DNA of 48,473 nucleotides from an uncultured Bacilli bacterium. GTDB lineage: Bacteria > Bacillota_I > Bacilli_A > RF39 > UBA660. The notes beneath the pieces are model-generated. The model had not been told where the DNA came from, made no database searches, and was given only the letters and a program-made list of their open reading frames with translations. This document shows, piece by piece, positions 24,334-33,937 of the stretch. Position 1 is the first letter of the stretch; the number at the start of each line of letters is the position of its first letter. The stretch spans positions 1 to 48,473 of the forward strand of contig CALVRI010000005.1 in NCBI GenBank assembly GCA_944358525.1. Reading direction: 5' to 3'. The position numbers and the translations under genes are program-made.

Positions 24334-25951
24334 ATAGTAAAGTTATAATTCCACAAACTAGTAATACTAATAAAAATGCGATAAGTGCGAACTTCCAAAT
24401 GTATTTTATCCACTCTTTATAAGAAACATTGAATAGACTTAAGCCAGCAATTAAAATTACACTAGTTGGGAAAATAATCATACCAATTCCATAAACAGAT
24501 TGAACAAGAAGTCCAGCAACTGAAAGTGATGCTACATCAAAGCTTGACATAAATGTTGACATAGTAGCAAGCAAATAATATAAATCATTGTAGAAGAAAC
24601 TTCCTAATAATCCTGCAAAACCTGTTGTAAGAACATTAAATCCATCTGTAAGTCCAAATACTTTAGCATTAATTGTATCAACTAAAGTACCAGTTCCAGC
24701 ATATGAAGCTTGATATAGTACATATAAAATTACACTAGCTGAAGCTGCAAGAACAGCAGTTGGAAGCCACTTTTTCACACCACTAGCAAAACTATCGATG
24801 AATTCATTTAAACTCAATTTATAAATCCATGCAATAATACCAGCTGCAATAATCATTGCTCCAACAAGTTCAACATTACTCCAATATCCTAATTCTGAAA
24901 TACCACTCAATAAGTGTTCAAAAATTGGGAAATCTTTAATTTCAATACCCATAATAGCTTCATGAATATTGCTAAATACATCAACACCAAATGCATAATA
25001 CCAATTATACATACCAACTAAACAAAGTATTAACATTAGTGCAAATATAACAACTAAAGGCACTGCACTAATTTTAGATTTTGATGAAACCTTCTTAACT
25101 GGTTTAGTAACTGCAAATGCTTTAGTATTTGATTTACCTTTTGTAGTTTTCTTTTTAGCAGTAGTTTTTGTAGCTGCTTTTTTAGTAGTTGTAGGAGCTT
25201 TTTTATTACTAGAAGCTGCCTTTGTAGTCTTTTTAGTTGCCTTGGTCTCAGAAGCTTTAGTAGTTTTAGCTACTTTTACTTCCTTAACTTCTTTAACCTC
25301 TTTTTCAGTTTTATTCATTTTAGCCTCTTTTAATTCTTTTTTCATATTTTTCTTACTAGAAGTAAGTACCACAAAAATAAGTGTGATAATTAAAATAACT
25401 AATAAGATAACTTTTGCAACTATTTGATTACTCATATCAAGTCCTAATAAATTAGCTGTATAACCAGTAATATTAAAACCATAAGTAGATGCAATTGAAC
25501 CAACTAATAAAGAACCAACAGTTGAAACTAAAACTGTAACTTTATCATAATTCATTGCAAAAAGCACAGTCGCAAATAATGGTACTAAAATAAATAGTGG
25601 TAAAATTAGACCTGTAACTGATGAAAGAACAGTAAATAGGATAATTGTTAAAATCAAAAATCCTTTTTCTTTTCTTTTAAAGGCATGACCTATTTTTTCA
25701 GTAACTTTTTCTAATGCCCCAGTTTTTTCCATAACACCATAAAGTCCACCAATAGTAGCAAATACTACACCATATAAAATGAATGTAATAAATGATTGAA
25801 TAGGTGTATTAAATAAATCAATTAAACCTACAGGGTCAATTCCATTTGTTGTAAGTTCACCACTTGAATAAGTACCTACTGGAATAATCCAACTCAATAT
25901 AACAAAAATTAAGAAAGATATTCCTATTACCTTAAGTAATCTTCTTTTCAC
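24332..25951 (-). CDS. YfcC-like membrane transporter with a Lys/Ala/Thr-rich cytoplasmic loop
   Basis: A 539-residue polytopic protein resembling the YfcC/DcuC-like group of carboxylate or amino-acid transporters: ISFLIFVILSWIIPVGTYSSGEL at the start, FATIGGLYGVMEKTGALEKVTEKIG, and a C-terminal half with FNVLTTGFAGLLGSFFYNDLYYLL and QSVYGIGMIIFPTSVILIAGLSLF. The substrate cannot be predicted. Between the halves (about residues 200-295) lies a low-complexity segment of roughly 90 residues dominated by Lys, Ala and Thr (for example KKAATKTTAKKKTTKGKS), similar in composition to histone H1-like tails and probably cytoplasmic. The start is GTG at 25949-25951, nine bases after GGGAGG. An extended -10 TGATATAAT lies just upstream. 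Confidence 0.75.
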   Translation of the reverse strand: MKRRLLKVIGISFLIFVILSWIIPVGTYSSGELTTNGIDPVGLIDLFNTPIQSFITFILYGVVFATIGGLYGVMEKTGALEKVTEKIGHAFKRKEKGFLILTIILFTVLSSVTGLILPLFILVPLFATVLFAMNYDKVTVLVSTVGSLLVGSIASTYGFNITGYTANLLGLDMSNQIVAKVILLVILIITLIFVVLTSSKKNMKKELKEAKMNKTEKEVKEVKEVKVAKTTKASETKATKKTTKAASSNKKAPTTTKKAATKTTAKKKTTKGKSNTKAFAVTKPVKKVSSKSKISAVPLVVIFALMLILCLVGMYNWYYAFGVDVFSNIHEAIMGIEIKDFPIFEHLLSGISELGYWSNVELVGAMIIAAGIIAWIYKLSLNEFIDSFASGVKKWLPTAVLAASASVILYVLYQASYAGTGTLVDTINAKVFGLTDGFNVLTTGFAGLLGSFFYNDLYYLLATMSTFMSSFDVASLSVAGLLVQSVYGIGMIIFPTSVILIAGLSLFNVSYKEWIKYIWKFALIAFLLVLLVCGIITLL

Positions 25952-26026
25952 CTTTCTCTACCTCCCACTAGCATTATATCAAAAAACCCTTATAATATAA
26001 AGCATTTTTAAATAATTTTCATTATT

Positions 26027-26055
26027 TTTTCACAAAAGAAATATTGTGTTATAAT
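26027..26055 (+). promoter_or_regulatory. Promoter of the radical SAM gene
   Basis: TTTTCA (26027-26032), 17 bases, TATAAT (26050-26055). The transcript would start about 10 bases before the ribosome site. Confidence 0.5.
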
Positions 26056-26070
26056 AAACGAGGTGATTCT

Positions 26071-27003
26071 ATGAATAATTTTCCTTACTCAAATACCAAT
26101 AAAAGATATCATACCCTAGACTATTTTTATAAACAAAAATTTGGCGAAAAGGTATGTAAAATAAGCCTAAACGCAGGTTTTACATGTCCTAATATTGATG
26201 GAACTTTATCTAAAAATGGTTGTATTTACTGCTCTAAATCAGGTAGTGGTGAATATGGTGGTAACCCAAAAGAAGATTTAATAAAACAGTTTAATGAAAT
26301 AAAAAAAGTTATGAATAAAAAATGGCCAAACACAAAATATATAGGTTACTTTCAAGCAAGAACAAATACTTATGCTCCAATAAACATCCTAAAAGAAAAA
26401 TATGAAATAATTTTAAAGCAAAAAAATGTAGTTGGTCTATCTATTGCCACTAGACCAGACTCTATAACAGATGAATGTTTAAATTATCTAGAAGACTTAA
26501 ATAAAAGAACATTTTTAACTATCGAATTAGGTCTTCAAACAATCCATGAAAAAACATCTAAAATAATAAATAGATGTCACGACTTAAATTGCTTTGAAGA
26601 AACCCTAAAAAAATTACAATCAAGAAATATATTTACTGTCGTACATATCATAAATGGCTTGCCTGGAGAAACTAAAGAAATGATGATAGAAACAGTAAAA
26701 TATTTAAATAAATTAAATATTGATGGAATTAAAATTCATATGCTTTCTGTTTTAAAAAATACACCATTAGAAAAATATTATAAAATTAAACCATTTCATA
26801 TTTTAACAAAAGAAGAATATATAGATATTGTAATTTGTCAATTAGAAAATTTAAATCCTAAAATAGTAATTCAAAGACTAACTGGAGACCCTATGAAAGA
26901 AGAATTAATCGCTCCTCTTTGGACAACCAAAAAAGTGGGTGTCCTAAATGACATCGACAAAGAAATGGTTAAAAGAAATACTTATCAAGGAATAAATTGT
27001 TAA
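26071..27003 (+). CDS. YhcC-family (TIGR01212-type) radical SAM protein
   Basis: Radical SAM enzyme of 310 residues in the group typified by YhcC. The family opening is clear: RYHTLDYFYKQKFGEKVCKISLNAGFTCPNIDGTLSKNGCIYCSKSGSGEYGG, where the cysteines in CPN...CIYC form the unusual widely spaced cluster motif (C-x10-C-x2-C). Later conserved stretches are IGYFQARTNTYAP, LSIATRPDSI, ELGLQTIHEKTSKIINRCH and HIINGLPGETKEMM. The reaction is unknown to me. The start is the ATG at 26071, ten bases after the beginning of GAGGTGATT; a frame extension upstream overlaps the -10 box. It converges on feoB. Confidence 0.88.
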   Translation: MNNFPYSNTNKRYHTLDYFYKQKFGEKVCKISLNAGFTCPNIDGTLSKNGCIYCSKSGSGEYGGNPKEDLIKQFNEIKKVMNKKWPNTKYIGYFQARTNTYAPINILKEKYEIILKQKNVVGLSIATRPDSITDECLNYLEDLNKRTFLTIELGLQTIHEKTSKIINRCHDLNCFEETLKKLQSRNIFTVVHIINGLPGETKEMMIETVKYLNKLNIDGIKIHMLSVLKNTPLEKYYKIKPFHILTKEEYIDIVICQLENLNPKIVIQRLTGDPMKEELIAPLWTTKKVGVLNDIDKEMVKRNTYQGINC

Positions 27004-27036
27004 AACATTAAATTACATTTTTTACAAAGCAAATTC

Positions 27037-29073
27037 CTAGTGAATGAAAAATAATCGAATAATAAAACACAAACCTATTCCAATAATTAAAGGTATAATA
27101 AATGAAATAAAAGCCCATTTCCATTTTCCTGTCTCTTTCTTAATTGTAACCAAAGTAGTTAAACAAGGAAAATGAAAAAGTGAAAATAACATTACACAAA
27201 TTGCTGTCACATATGTCCAACCATTATTTACAAACAATTCTTTAAGTAAATTTAAATCATTCATATCTGTAATCATCCCAAGTGACATATACCCCATTAT
27301 CATAATTGGAATAACTATTTCATTAGCCGGAAAACCTAAAATAAATGCCATAATAATTACCCCATCTAATCCAATAAACTTTCCAAATGGATCTAAAAAA
27401 TCAGAAAAAATTTTAAGTAAACTTACACCATTAATAGCAACATTTGAAAAAATCCAAATTACTAAACCTGCTGGAGCTGAAACACATACAGCTCTTTTTA
27501 AAACAAATAAAGTTCTATCTATAAGTGACCTTACTAAAACCTTCCCAATTTGTGGCCTTCTATAAGGTGGAAGCTCTAAAGTAAATGATGATGGAACTCC
27601 TTTTAAAATAGTATTAGAAAGAATTTTAGAAACTATAAAAGTAACTATTACTCCAACTAAAATAAAAATTAATAAAATGAAAGCCCTCATCAACCCAGAA
27701 CTATTATTAGTTACTAAAAACATTGTAATTAAAGAAATCAAAAGTGGAAATCTTCCATTACACGGAACAAAACTGTTCGTAATTATAGCAATTAACCTTT
27801 CTCTTGGCGAATCAATTATTCTAGCACCAGTAACCCCAACCGCATTACATCCAAAACCCATAACCATCGTTAATGCTTGCTTACCGCATGATGAACATTT
27901 TTCAAATGACTTATCTAAATTAAAAGCAATTCTAGGAAGCACACCAAAATCTTCAAGCAAAGTAAAAAGTGGAAAAAATATAGCCATCGGTGGAAGCATA
28001 ACAGCCACTACCCATGCTAATACCCTATAAACTCCATGAACAAACATATCAGTAAACCATATAGGCAAATGAATATTTACTAAAAAATTATACAAAATAT
28101 CTTCAAATTCAAAAAACTTTTCATATAAAAAATCAGAAGGAATATTTGCTAAAGTAATAGTAATCCATAAAATTAAAAACAAAAGACATAACATGATTGG
28201 AATGCCAGTTATCTTATTTGTTAAATATTTATCAATAATTCTTTCCTTTTTATCATAATTATCCTTATTATATTTAACAACTCTTTTACAAATAGAATAA
28301 CTTTTTTCATTGATTGTTTCTGTAATAATAGTATCTATATCATCATAATTAATTCCCCTACTTTTAAAACCATTCAAAATATCTTCTTTAATATATTTAG
28401 CCTCTAAATTTCTCATTAAATTTGTTTTATATTTATAATCAAAAGCATTTATAAAATCATAATCGCTAGCTAAATACCTAAGCAACACATTTTCACTATT
28501 AACTAAATTTTTAGGAATAAACTTTTCTAATTTTTTTATATCTTTTAAAATAAAATTATCATAATTTATTTTTACATATCCTTCTTTTTTTAAACTAACA
28601 AGCTTAACCTTATCTAATAAATCATTAAAACCTTTTTTATCTCTAGCTATAGCTCCTACCACCGGTACTCCTAATAATAAAGATAATTTTCGAAGATCAA
28701 CATCAATCTTTTTCTTTTTAGCTTCATCCAACAAATTAACACACACTACCACCTTATCAGTAATTTCTAATACTTGTAAAACCAAATTCAAATTTCTCTC
28801 TAAAGCTGTCGCATCACAAACAACTATTAATGCATCATAATCATCAAAATAAACAAAATTTCTAGTAACATCTTCTTCCTTAGAATGTGCTAGTAAAGAA
28901 TACGTTCCAGGTAAATCTTCAAACTGATAACTCATTCCATTATAAACCTTATATCCTGTTGCTTTAGCCACAGTTTTACCAGGCCAATTACCTGTATGTT
29001 GCCGCATTCCAGTAAGCCCATTAAATATGGTACTTTTTCCAACATTAGGATTTCCTATTAAACCAACCCTCAT
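27037..29073 (-). CDS. feoB: Ferrous iron transport protein B
   Basis: GTP-dependent Fe(II) permease of 678 residues. The N-terminal G domain has GNPNVGKST (G1, residues 7-15), the G2-region threonines, EDLPGTYSL (G3) and CVNLLDEA in the G4 position (NxxD). A helical linker follows, then two Gate domains with the expected motifs SSCGKQALTMVMGFGCNAVGVTGARIIDSPRERL and FVPCNGRFPLLI, and a terminal block with FPANEIVIPIMIMGYMS. About ten membrane segments are visible. No feoA or feoC gene is next to it and no SH3-like FeoA domain is fused. It converges with the radical SAM gene and lies downstream of the HerA gene end, so it is probably monocistronic. I see no clear Fur box in its upstream gap (29074-29195). 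Confidence 0.95.
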   Translation of the reverse strand: MRVGLIGNPNVGKSTIFNGLTGMRQHTGNWPGKTVAKATGYKVYNGMSYQFEDLPGTYSLLAHSKEEDVTRNFVYFDDYDALIVVCDATALERNLNLVLQVLEITDKVVVCVNLLDEAKKKKIDVDLRKLSLLLGVPVVGAIARDKKGFNDLLDKVKLVSLKKEGYVKINYDNFILKDIKKLEKFIPKNLVNSENVLLRYLASDYDFINAFDYKYKTNLMRNLEAKYIKEDILNGFKSRGINYDDIDTIITETINEKSYSICKRVVKYNKDNYDKKERIIDKYLTNKITGIPIMLCLLFLILWITITLANIPSDFLYEKFFEFEDILYNFLVNIHLPIWFTDMFVHGVYRVLAWVVAVMLPPMAIFFPLFTLLEDFGVLPRIAFNLDKSFEKCSSCGKQALTMVMGFGCNAVGVTGARIIDSPRERLIAIITNSFVPCNGRFPLLISLITMFLVTNNSSGLMRAFILLIFILVGVIVTFIVSKILSNTILKGVPSSFTLELPPYRRPQIGKVLVRSLIDRTLFVLKRAVCVSAPAGLVIWIFSNVAINGVSLLKIFSDFLDPFGKFIGLDGVIIMAFILGFPANEIVIPIMIMGYMSLGMITDMNDLNLLKELFVNNGWTYVTAICVMLFSLFHFPCLTTLVTIKKETGKWKWAFISFIIPLIIGIGLCFIIRLFFIH

Positions 29074-29189
29074 TTAAACGCCCCACTTTACATTATTTCA
29101 TTTTATTATATGAAAAGAAACAAAAGAAGTGAAAATATAAAGTTCTACTATATAAAAATACCAAACATCATAATTGGCAAATAATATAT

Positions 29190-29215
29190 AATTAAAACTA
29201 GGCCTAAGCCTAGTT
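29190..29215 (-). terminator. Intrinsic terminator of the HerA-like gene
   Basis: AACTAGGC (29196-29203) and GCCTAGTT (29208-29215) form an 8-bp hairpin followed by TTTTAAT on the minus strand. Confidence 0.75.
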
Positions 29216-29239
29216 CAACATACAAAATTTCAGCAAATA

Positions 29240-31009
29240 TTATCTATCAATAAACCAATTGCCAGAGATATCACAACTACTTGAAGATGGAGCCGGATCT
29301 GGCTTATCCATTTTAATAAGTACTGGCACATGAAAAGCACTTCCAAACCCAATACAATTACCTGGTTGTAAAATCCTAAGTCTTTTAACAATTTCATTAG
29401 TAATATTTGGAACCATATCTCTAATATATTGAATATCTCTAGGATGTAACATTTTAAATATTAGGAAATTACTACACTGAGAAATAGATGTCTCAGATAA
29501 ATCAGATGGTCTTTGTGAAATTAACCCCAAAAGTACTCCGTACTTACGTCCTTCTTTAGTAATTCTATCAAAAATATTATAGCCAAGTAAATTAACATCA
29601 TTATCATTCTGAACATATCTATGAGCTTCTTCCAAAATAATATGAAAAGGAAGTGTTGCTCTTTGTTTCAAATTTTTAGCATAATCAAATAATAATTTAG
29701 AATAAATCTTCGTAATAATTTTTGCAAACCTATCATCTACATAGTTAATATTAAAATTAATAATTTGAGTTTTTCTACCATTTGGTGCCATAAGTAATTC
29801 TTTAATATATTCATCTCTAGTAACATATCTGTCACATTCAAAATATTTTGCATAATCACCATTAAGTAAAGTGTGAAGACGAACCTTTAACACATTATTT
29901 TCATCATACACTTTATTACTATTAAGTGCACCTTCTGAAAGCAAAGCAAAATCCAAAGCCATACTCAAATCTTCAAGGCCATACTTAAATGAACCATCTG
30001 GCATTGAAAGTTCTATTGATTCATCTAAAAATGATTGCATAAAATTAGTAAGTAATTCCATTTCTCTAATTTTACCAGAAGCATCAATAATTAAACACTG
30101 TTTTAAAGTTCGTACATAACCCGGTTGATATATCTGAGTATCCAAATTCAAATCTTTTGTATGATAATAAGAAAGAAGTGAAAAAATTTGGTCACGAATT
30201 TGAGCTGAATTTTTACCGCTTGATAAAATATCCAAAATAGCTCTTGCAATAATATCATTCTTTTGTTTAATAACTTCTTCTTCATCTCTGACAAATAATC
30301 CAACTAATTTAAGAGTCTTCTCAATAATTGGAAGCTGGGTTGGACTTTCGGCATTTAAAAGTAAAGCAATATCATCAGTGGTAAGTAACCATAAAGGAAT
30401 TTTTAAAATCTCCGTATCACTAATATTTACATTTGTTGTATATGCTTTAAAACTTAATTCTGGAACTTTTTTACTAATATCTTTAAATGCACTATGATAT
30501 TCACCATAAGCATCAAAAATAAATATACTTGCTCTATATGCCACAGTATCTTTTTTATCAAATATACTTTGTAAAAGTCTTGCTACTCCCCATGATTTTC
30601 CACTTCCAGTTGATCCAAATATTGCGAAATGATTCGCAAAAAATTGATTTATATCAAAACCAATTTTAACCCCTGGATAAACTGGACTTTCACCAATATA
30701 TACATCTTCCCTTTCTTTATAATCCGCAACACTAATAATCATTGGAATTTTCTCTTTAGAAATTAATTTCACTTTAGCTCCGAATGAAGGTTTACGTATA
30801 ACTCCAAATACAAACTGATTATTAACAAGTTCACCAATTAAATTAACATATGCAATACCATCTTTAATGTCAACAATCTCCCCAACAAGCATCTTATCAG
30901 GATCTTCCATAACCACATGTAAATTAATTAAACTTTGAAACTCGTTAAGATTAATCGCAAGTTTAAGTAAAACAGTATCTTCTTCCACTCCAATTATCGT
31001 TCCTAACAT
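29240..31009 (-). CDS. HerA-type (DUF87) hexameric ATPase/translocase
   Basis: P-loop DNA translocase family of 589 residues. An N-terminal beta-barrel region (about 1-110, MLGTIIGVEEDTVLLKLAI to FGVIRKPSFGAKVKLI) resembles the HAS barrel. The RecA-like ATPase core has Walker A AIFGSTGSGKSWGVARLL at about 150 and Walker B IILEEAHRYV at about 445. A further arginine-containing region, LISQRPSDLSETSISQCSNFLIFKML, is typical of the family. HerA usually works with the nuclease NurA in DNA end resection, or with a nuclease or Sir2-like partner in defence; no such partner is adjacent here. Flanks are feoB and yqeH. Confidence 0.85.
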   Translation of the reverse strand: MLGTIIGVEEDTVLLKLAINLNEFQSLINLHVVMEDPDKMLVGEIVDIKDGIAYVNLIGELVNNQFVFGVIRKPSFGAKVKLISKEKIPMIISVADYKEREDVYIGESPVYPGVKIGFDINQFFANHFAIFGSTGSGKSWGVARLLQSIFDKKDTVAYRASIFIFDAYGEYHSAFKDISKKVPELSFKAYTTNVNISDTEILKIPLWLLTTDDIALLLNAESPTQLPIIEKTLKLVGLFVRDEEEVIKQKNDIIARAILDILSSGKNSAQIRDQIFSLLSYYHTKDLNLDTQIYQPGYVRTLKQCLIIDASGKIREMELLTNFMQSFLDESIELSMPDGSFKYGLEDLSMALDFALLSEGALNSNKVYDENNVLKVRLHTLLNGDYAKYFECDRYVTRDEYIKELLMAPNGRKTQIINFNINYVDDRFAKIITKIYSKLLFDYAKNLKQRATLPFHIILEEAHRYVQNDNDVNLLGYNIFDRITKEGRKYGVLLGLISQRPSDLSETSISQCSNFLIFKMLHPRDIQYIRDMVPNITNEIVKRLRILQPGNCIGFGSAFHVPVLIKMDKPDPAPSSSSCDISGNWFIDR

Positions 31010-31054
31010 ATCATCACCCTATTATAATTTTATCACAAAATAAGCACTAATAAA

Positions 31055-31084
31055 AGAAAAAATCAGATTATTGTATCTCTGATT
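31055..31084 (-). terminator. Intrinsic terminator of the yqeG-yqeH operon
   Basis: AATCAGA (31061-31067) and TCTGATT (31078-31084) form a hairpin followed by TTTTCTTTT on the minus strand. It includes the yqeH stop. Confidence 0.7.
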
Positions 31085-32025
31085 AAATATTTACACTCCT
31101 TTGTTAGCCATAAAGTAACATCACAATTTTTCTTAAAAGTAATAAATCCAAGCCCCTTAATTACTAAATCTTGATTAATTCCTATTTTAAAATCATACCT
31201 TTTTAATATACTTTCTCTATCTTTATAAACTCTTCGAATTTCTATATCATTAGACATATAACAAATTATATTAGTATCCTCTAAATCAAGTCTCATAAAA
31301 TCCTCAAAAAACAAATACTGTTTACCTTTAACCTGATAACTAATAGGTCTAATTTCTTTTTTAGGAGTAATTTTTTTTAATAATTCTTTAGAAGATAAAA
31401 GTACTAAGCTGCCACTATCCAAAAGTCCTGGAGTATCTATCAAAGTAAGTTCATTATTTACCTTATTATTAATCAAATCTAATGTGGTTGACGGTAAATT
31501 ACTAGTTGTAATTTCACCAACTATATTTCCATAATTTTTTAACATTTTATTAACAAGTGTAGATTTACCTGCATTAGTATAACCAATCACATAAACATTA
31601 TTAGTTTTTTTATACTTTAAAATTTCACTATAAAGCAAATCCAAATTAAAATTATTCTTACTAGAAATCAAAATCTTTGAAACCACATTGAGCTTGCATT
31701 TTATCCTTTTTAATAAACCTTCTTTATTAATACTTCTAGGTAATAAATCAGCTTTAGTTACCACTAGTATTACTGGACTATCTACTTTTAAATCATCTAA
31801 ATTATATAAATTTAAAAAATCAGTAACCAATATAATTAAATCTTTTTTTAAATCTATCTCTTTAATAATTTGTGTATAATCCTTATCTTTTACCCTTACA
31901 TATCTATTATAATGTTTAATATTAAAACATCGTTCACATAACTCATTACTTAAATCATTAGTATACCCTTCTTCATTTGGATAAACATCTTGTAAAATAG
32001 CTCCACACCCAATACACCTAGTCAT
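31063..32025 (-). CDS. yqeH: YqeH circularly permuted GTPase (30S ribosome assembly)
   Basis: GTPase needed for small-subunit maturation in Firmicutes. The N-terminal zinc finger is CIGCGAILQDVYPNEEGYTND...ELCERCFN. The G motifs then come in permuted order: VVTKADLLP (G4) before VYVIGYTNAGKSTLVNKM (G1) and LTLIDTPGLLD (G3). A C-terminal region of about 120 residues follows. I choose the ATG at 32023-32025 after GGAAGATATT, giving 320 residues; a longer frame begins inside yqeG without a ribosome site. The gene overlaps yqeG by eight bases, the same pair as in Bacillus yqeGH. The usual following genes (aroE, yqeI, nadD) are not here. Confidence 0.92.
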   Translation of the reverse strand: MTRCIGCGAILQDVYPNEEGYTNDLSNELCERCFNIKHYNRYVRVKDKDYTQIIKEIDLKKDLIILVTDFLNLYNLDDLKVDSPVILVVTKADLLPRSINKEGLLKRIKCKLNVVSKILISSKNNFNLDLLYSEILKYKKTNNVYVIGYTNAGKSTLVNKMLKNYGNIVGEITTSNLPSTTLDLINNKVNNELTLIDTPGLLDSGSLVLLSSKELLKKITPKKEIRPISYQVKGKQYLFFEDFMRLDLEDTNIICYMSNDIEIRRVYKDRESILKRYDFKIGINQDLVIKGLGFITFKKNCDVTLWLTKECKYLIRDTII

Positions 32026-32539
32026 AATATCTTCCTTGCCAAAACAAATCATGATCTCTTAATTTCTTCATTTTTCTTCTCTCCGAAAATCTGTGAATTT
32101 TTGTCAAAATAAAATCTTTATTACATACTGGATTTACTAAAATAGTTGTAATACCAACTTTATTTCCAACCTTAATATCTGTCATTAGTTGATCTCCAAC
32201 AATAGCTACTTCATTTACAGAATATCTATAATCATTAAGTAACTTACGTAATTTCCGAGTAAATGGTTTACATGCACTTGATACACCATCAACACCAAAG
32301 AAATTCATAAATCCTTTTAATCTAATTTTAGGACTATTGGTAAAAATAATAATTTTAAAACCTTTCTGTTTTAAGCTAGTAAATAAATCTTTAGCTTTTT
32401 GTGGAGCTTCACTACTATAAGGAGGCACAATAGTGTTATCTAAATCAAATAATATACATTTTATTCCACGGTTAAGTAGCTTAGAATAATCAATCGTATA
32501 AATACTTTTTTGATAAATATCTGGTAAATATTCTTCCAT
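32018..32539 (-). CDS. yqeG: YqeG-type HAD-family phosphatase
   Basis: HAD hydrolase of subfamily IIIA, 173 residues. Motif I is CILFDLDNTIVPP (nucleophile and acid Asp separated by two residues), motif II IIIFTNSPK, a Lys in ACKPFTRKLR for motif III, and motif IV EVAIVGDQLMTDIKVGNKVG. All catalytic positions are present. The substrate in Bacilli is not established to my knowledge. It is the first gene of the yqeG-yqeH operon, with a ribosome site AGGAGGAAATTT and an eight-base overlap with yqeH. Confidence 0.92.
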   Translation of the reverse strand: MEEYLPDIYQKSIYTIDYSKLLNRGIKCILFDLDNTIVPPYSSEAPQKAKDLFTSLKQKGFKIIIFTNSPKIRLKGFMNFFGVDGVSSACKPFTRKLRKLLNDYRYSVNEVAIVGDQLMTDIKVGNKVGITTILVNPVCNKDFILTKIHRFSERRKMKKLRDHDLFWQGRYYD

Positions 32540-32602
32540 AAATTTCCTCCTTTAATTCCTAATATAATAATATCACATTTTTCCTTTTATCTTCAATACC
32601 TT

Positions 32603-33775
32603 TTAAAATTCATTCCTATCGATATCTGAAAGAAAATAAGGAAAAATTAAAACTATTAAACCAATAAAAATTAAAAAATATACTAAATAATCTAATCCTA
32701 AAATTCCTACAAACAAAAGTAAAACAAATCCTGTTACTCTGCCAATATTCAAAAATAGTTCACTAATGGCCCAAAATTCTGCTTTTTCTTCTTTTTTTAC
32801 ATTTTCTTTAGCCATATTAACAAGTCTTAAAATATAAGCAAAGTTTAAAATACCTGCACCAAATATACCTAATATAACATTATAAATTACTATAGTTAAA
32901 TCTGATGTTTTTAAAATTAATAATATCATGGATAAAAATATAATTACTCCAGAAAAATATAAAGGTACTCTATCGCTTTTATTTTTATATTTTTTAGTGT
33001 AAATATAGATAGCTATTAAGCTAAGCAATGAAGTCAATGAAGTAATCACACCTAAATTAAAATCAGTTTTAAAGGACATCATAATCAAAATAGTTATAGC
33101 TGTACTTAAAGCACTATCTGAAAACGTCATACCATTTAGATATTGAACTAAAAATAATTTTCTATGATCTTTATTTTTCATTAGCTTTTTTAAAGCATTT
33201 ATTAAATTATAGTTCCTATCATCATTTAAAACAGGTTTTAAATAGAAAGAAGCAACTATCTGACAAAAAGAAAAAAATAAAACTATAATCGCTGTCATTT
33301 GATAATTAATAATGGTAATGGTAGCACCTAATAAAATAGGGCCTAGCACACTTGTTAAATCTTTCATCATATTTAATTTAAGTTCAAAAGATGTTCTTCT
33401 TTCTTTTTCTACCCCTTCCGCATGATACAAATCAAAAGGAATATAGAAAAACATTTGTGCAAAACCAAATACAAAGGAAACGATACCATAATAAGAAGTG
33501 ATATTAGTTCCCAAAAACATAATAAGTAATACGCAAAAAAATTTAGCAATTATTCCTAATCTTAAAACAAATAAAGTTCCTTTTTTTTCTACATAATATC
33601 CTGCTATCATACCAAAAATAGCTAAAAACAAATAATTAAAAGCATTAAAAAGAGATACTGTAGTAATGCTTTCTATAGATATTTTTACAAAATAAGCTGT
33701 TAAAAAAGGGCCTAAAAAAACATTAATTAATTTCATAAAACCATATATTACAAGCATTGCTCTTTCGTTTTTCAT
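32603..33775 (-). CDS. Major facilitator superfamily transporter, substrate unknown
   Basis: About 12 membrane segments in 390 residues. The N-terminal half includes YVEKKGTLFVLRLGIIAKF, a position similar to the MFS loop 2-3 motif, and the middle loop is Lys/Asp-rich (KKLMKNKDHRKLFLVQYLNG). Substrate cannot be predicted. The start is the ATG at 33773-33775 directly after GAGGTGTGGT. A frame extension of four codons would place the start inside the ribosome site. A promoter TTGGTA-16-TATAAT with an extended TGA (about 33793-33820) is just upstream, so the hairpin-rich stretch beyond it (33837-33949) is probably a separate transcription unit. Confidence 0.8.
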   Translation of the reverse strand: MKNERAMLVIYGFMKLINVFLGPFLTAYFVKISIESITTVSLFNAFNYLFLAIFGMIAGYYVEKKGTLFVLRLGIIAKFFCVLLIMFLGTNITSYYGIVSFVFGFAQMFFYIPFDLYHAEGVEKERRTSFELKLNMMKDLTSVLGPILLGATITIINYQMTAIIVLFFSFCQIVASFYLKPVLNDDRNYNLINALKKLMKNKDHRKLFLVQYLNGMTFSDSALSTAITILIMMSFKTDFNLGVITSLTSLLSLIAIYIYTKKYKNKSDRVPLYFSGVIIFLSMILLILKTSDLTIVIYNVILGIFGAGILNFAYILRLVNMAKENVKKEEKAEFWAISELFLNIGRVTGFVLLLFVGILGLDYLVYFLIFIGLIVLIFPYFLSDIDRNEF

Positions 33776-33836
33776 ACCACACCTCATTATAAATTATATC
33801 AAATTAAAACAAAATACCAAAATAAATTTTAACTAG

Positions 33837-33937
33837 CTTACCTCACAGTAAGTTTTTTCACTCTTCTTGAAGTCTTAGACTCATAGATCAATATCGAATA
33901 GTGGCTACCCTAATTTATATTTAACATACTATCATTC
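33837..33937 (-). other. Hairpin-rich intergenic stretch, possible small RNA or leader
   Basis: The 268-base gap between the MFS gene and the carboxypeptidase gene holds no open frame of note. On the minus strand TGATATACT (33944-33952) would start a transcript near 33937. That transcript could form short hairpins: CTTC/GAAG near 33867-33876, GTCT/AGAC near 33871-33880, and CTTAC/GTAAG at 33837-33852. Read on the plus strand, the last hairpin is followed by six Ts (33853-33858) and looks like a terminator, yet no plus-strand gene precedes it. Orientation and function are unresolved. Confidence 0.3.
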
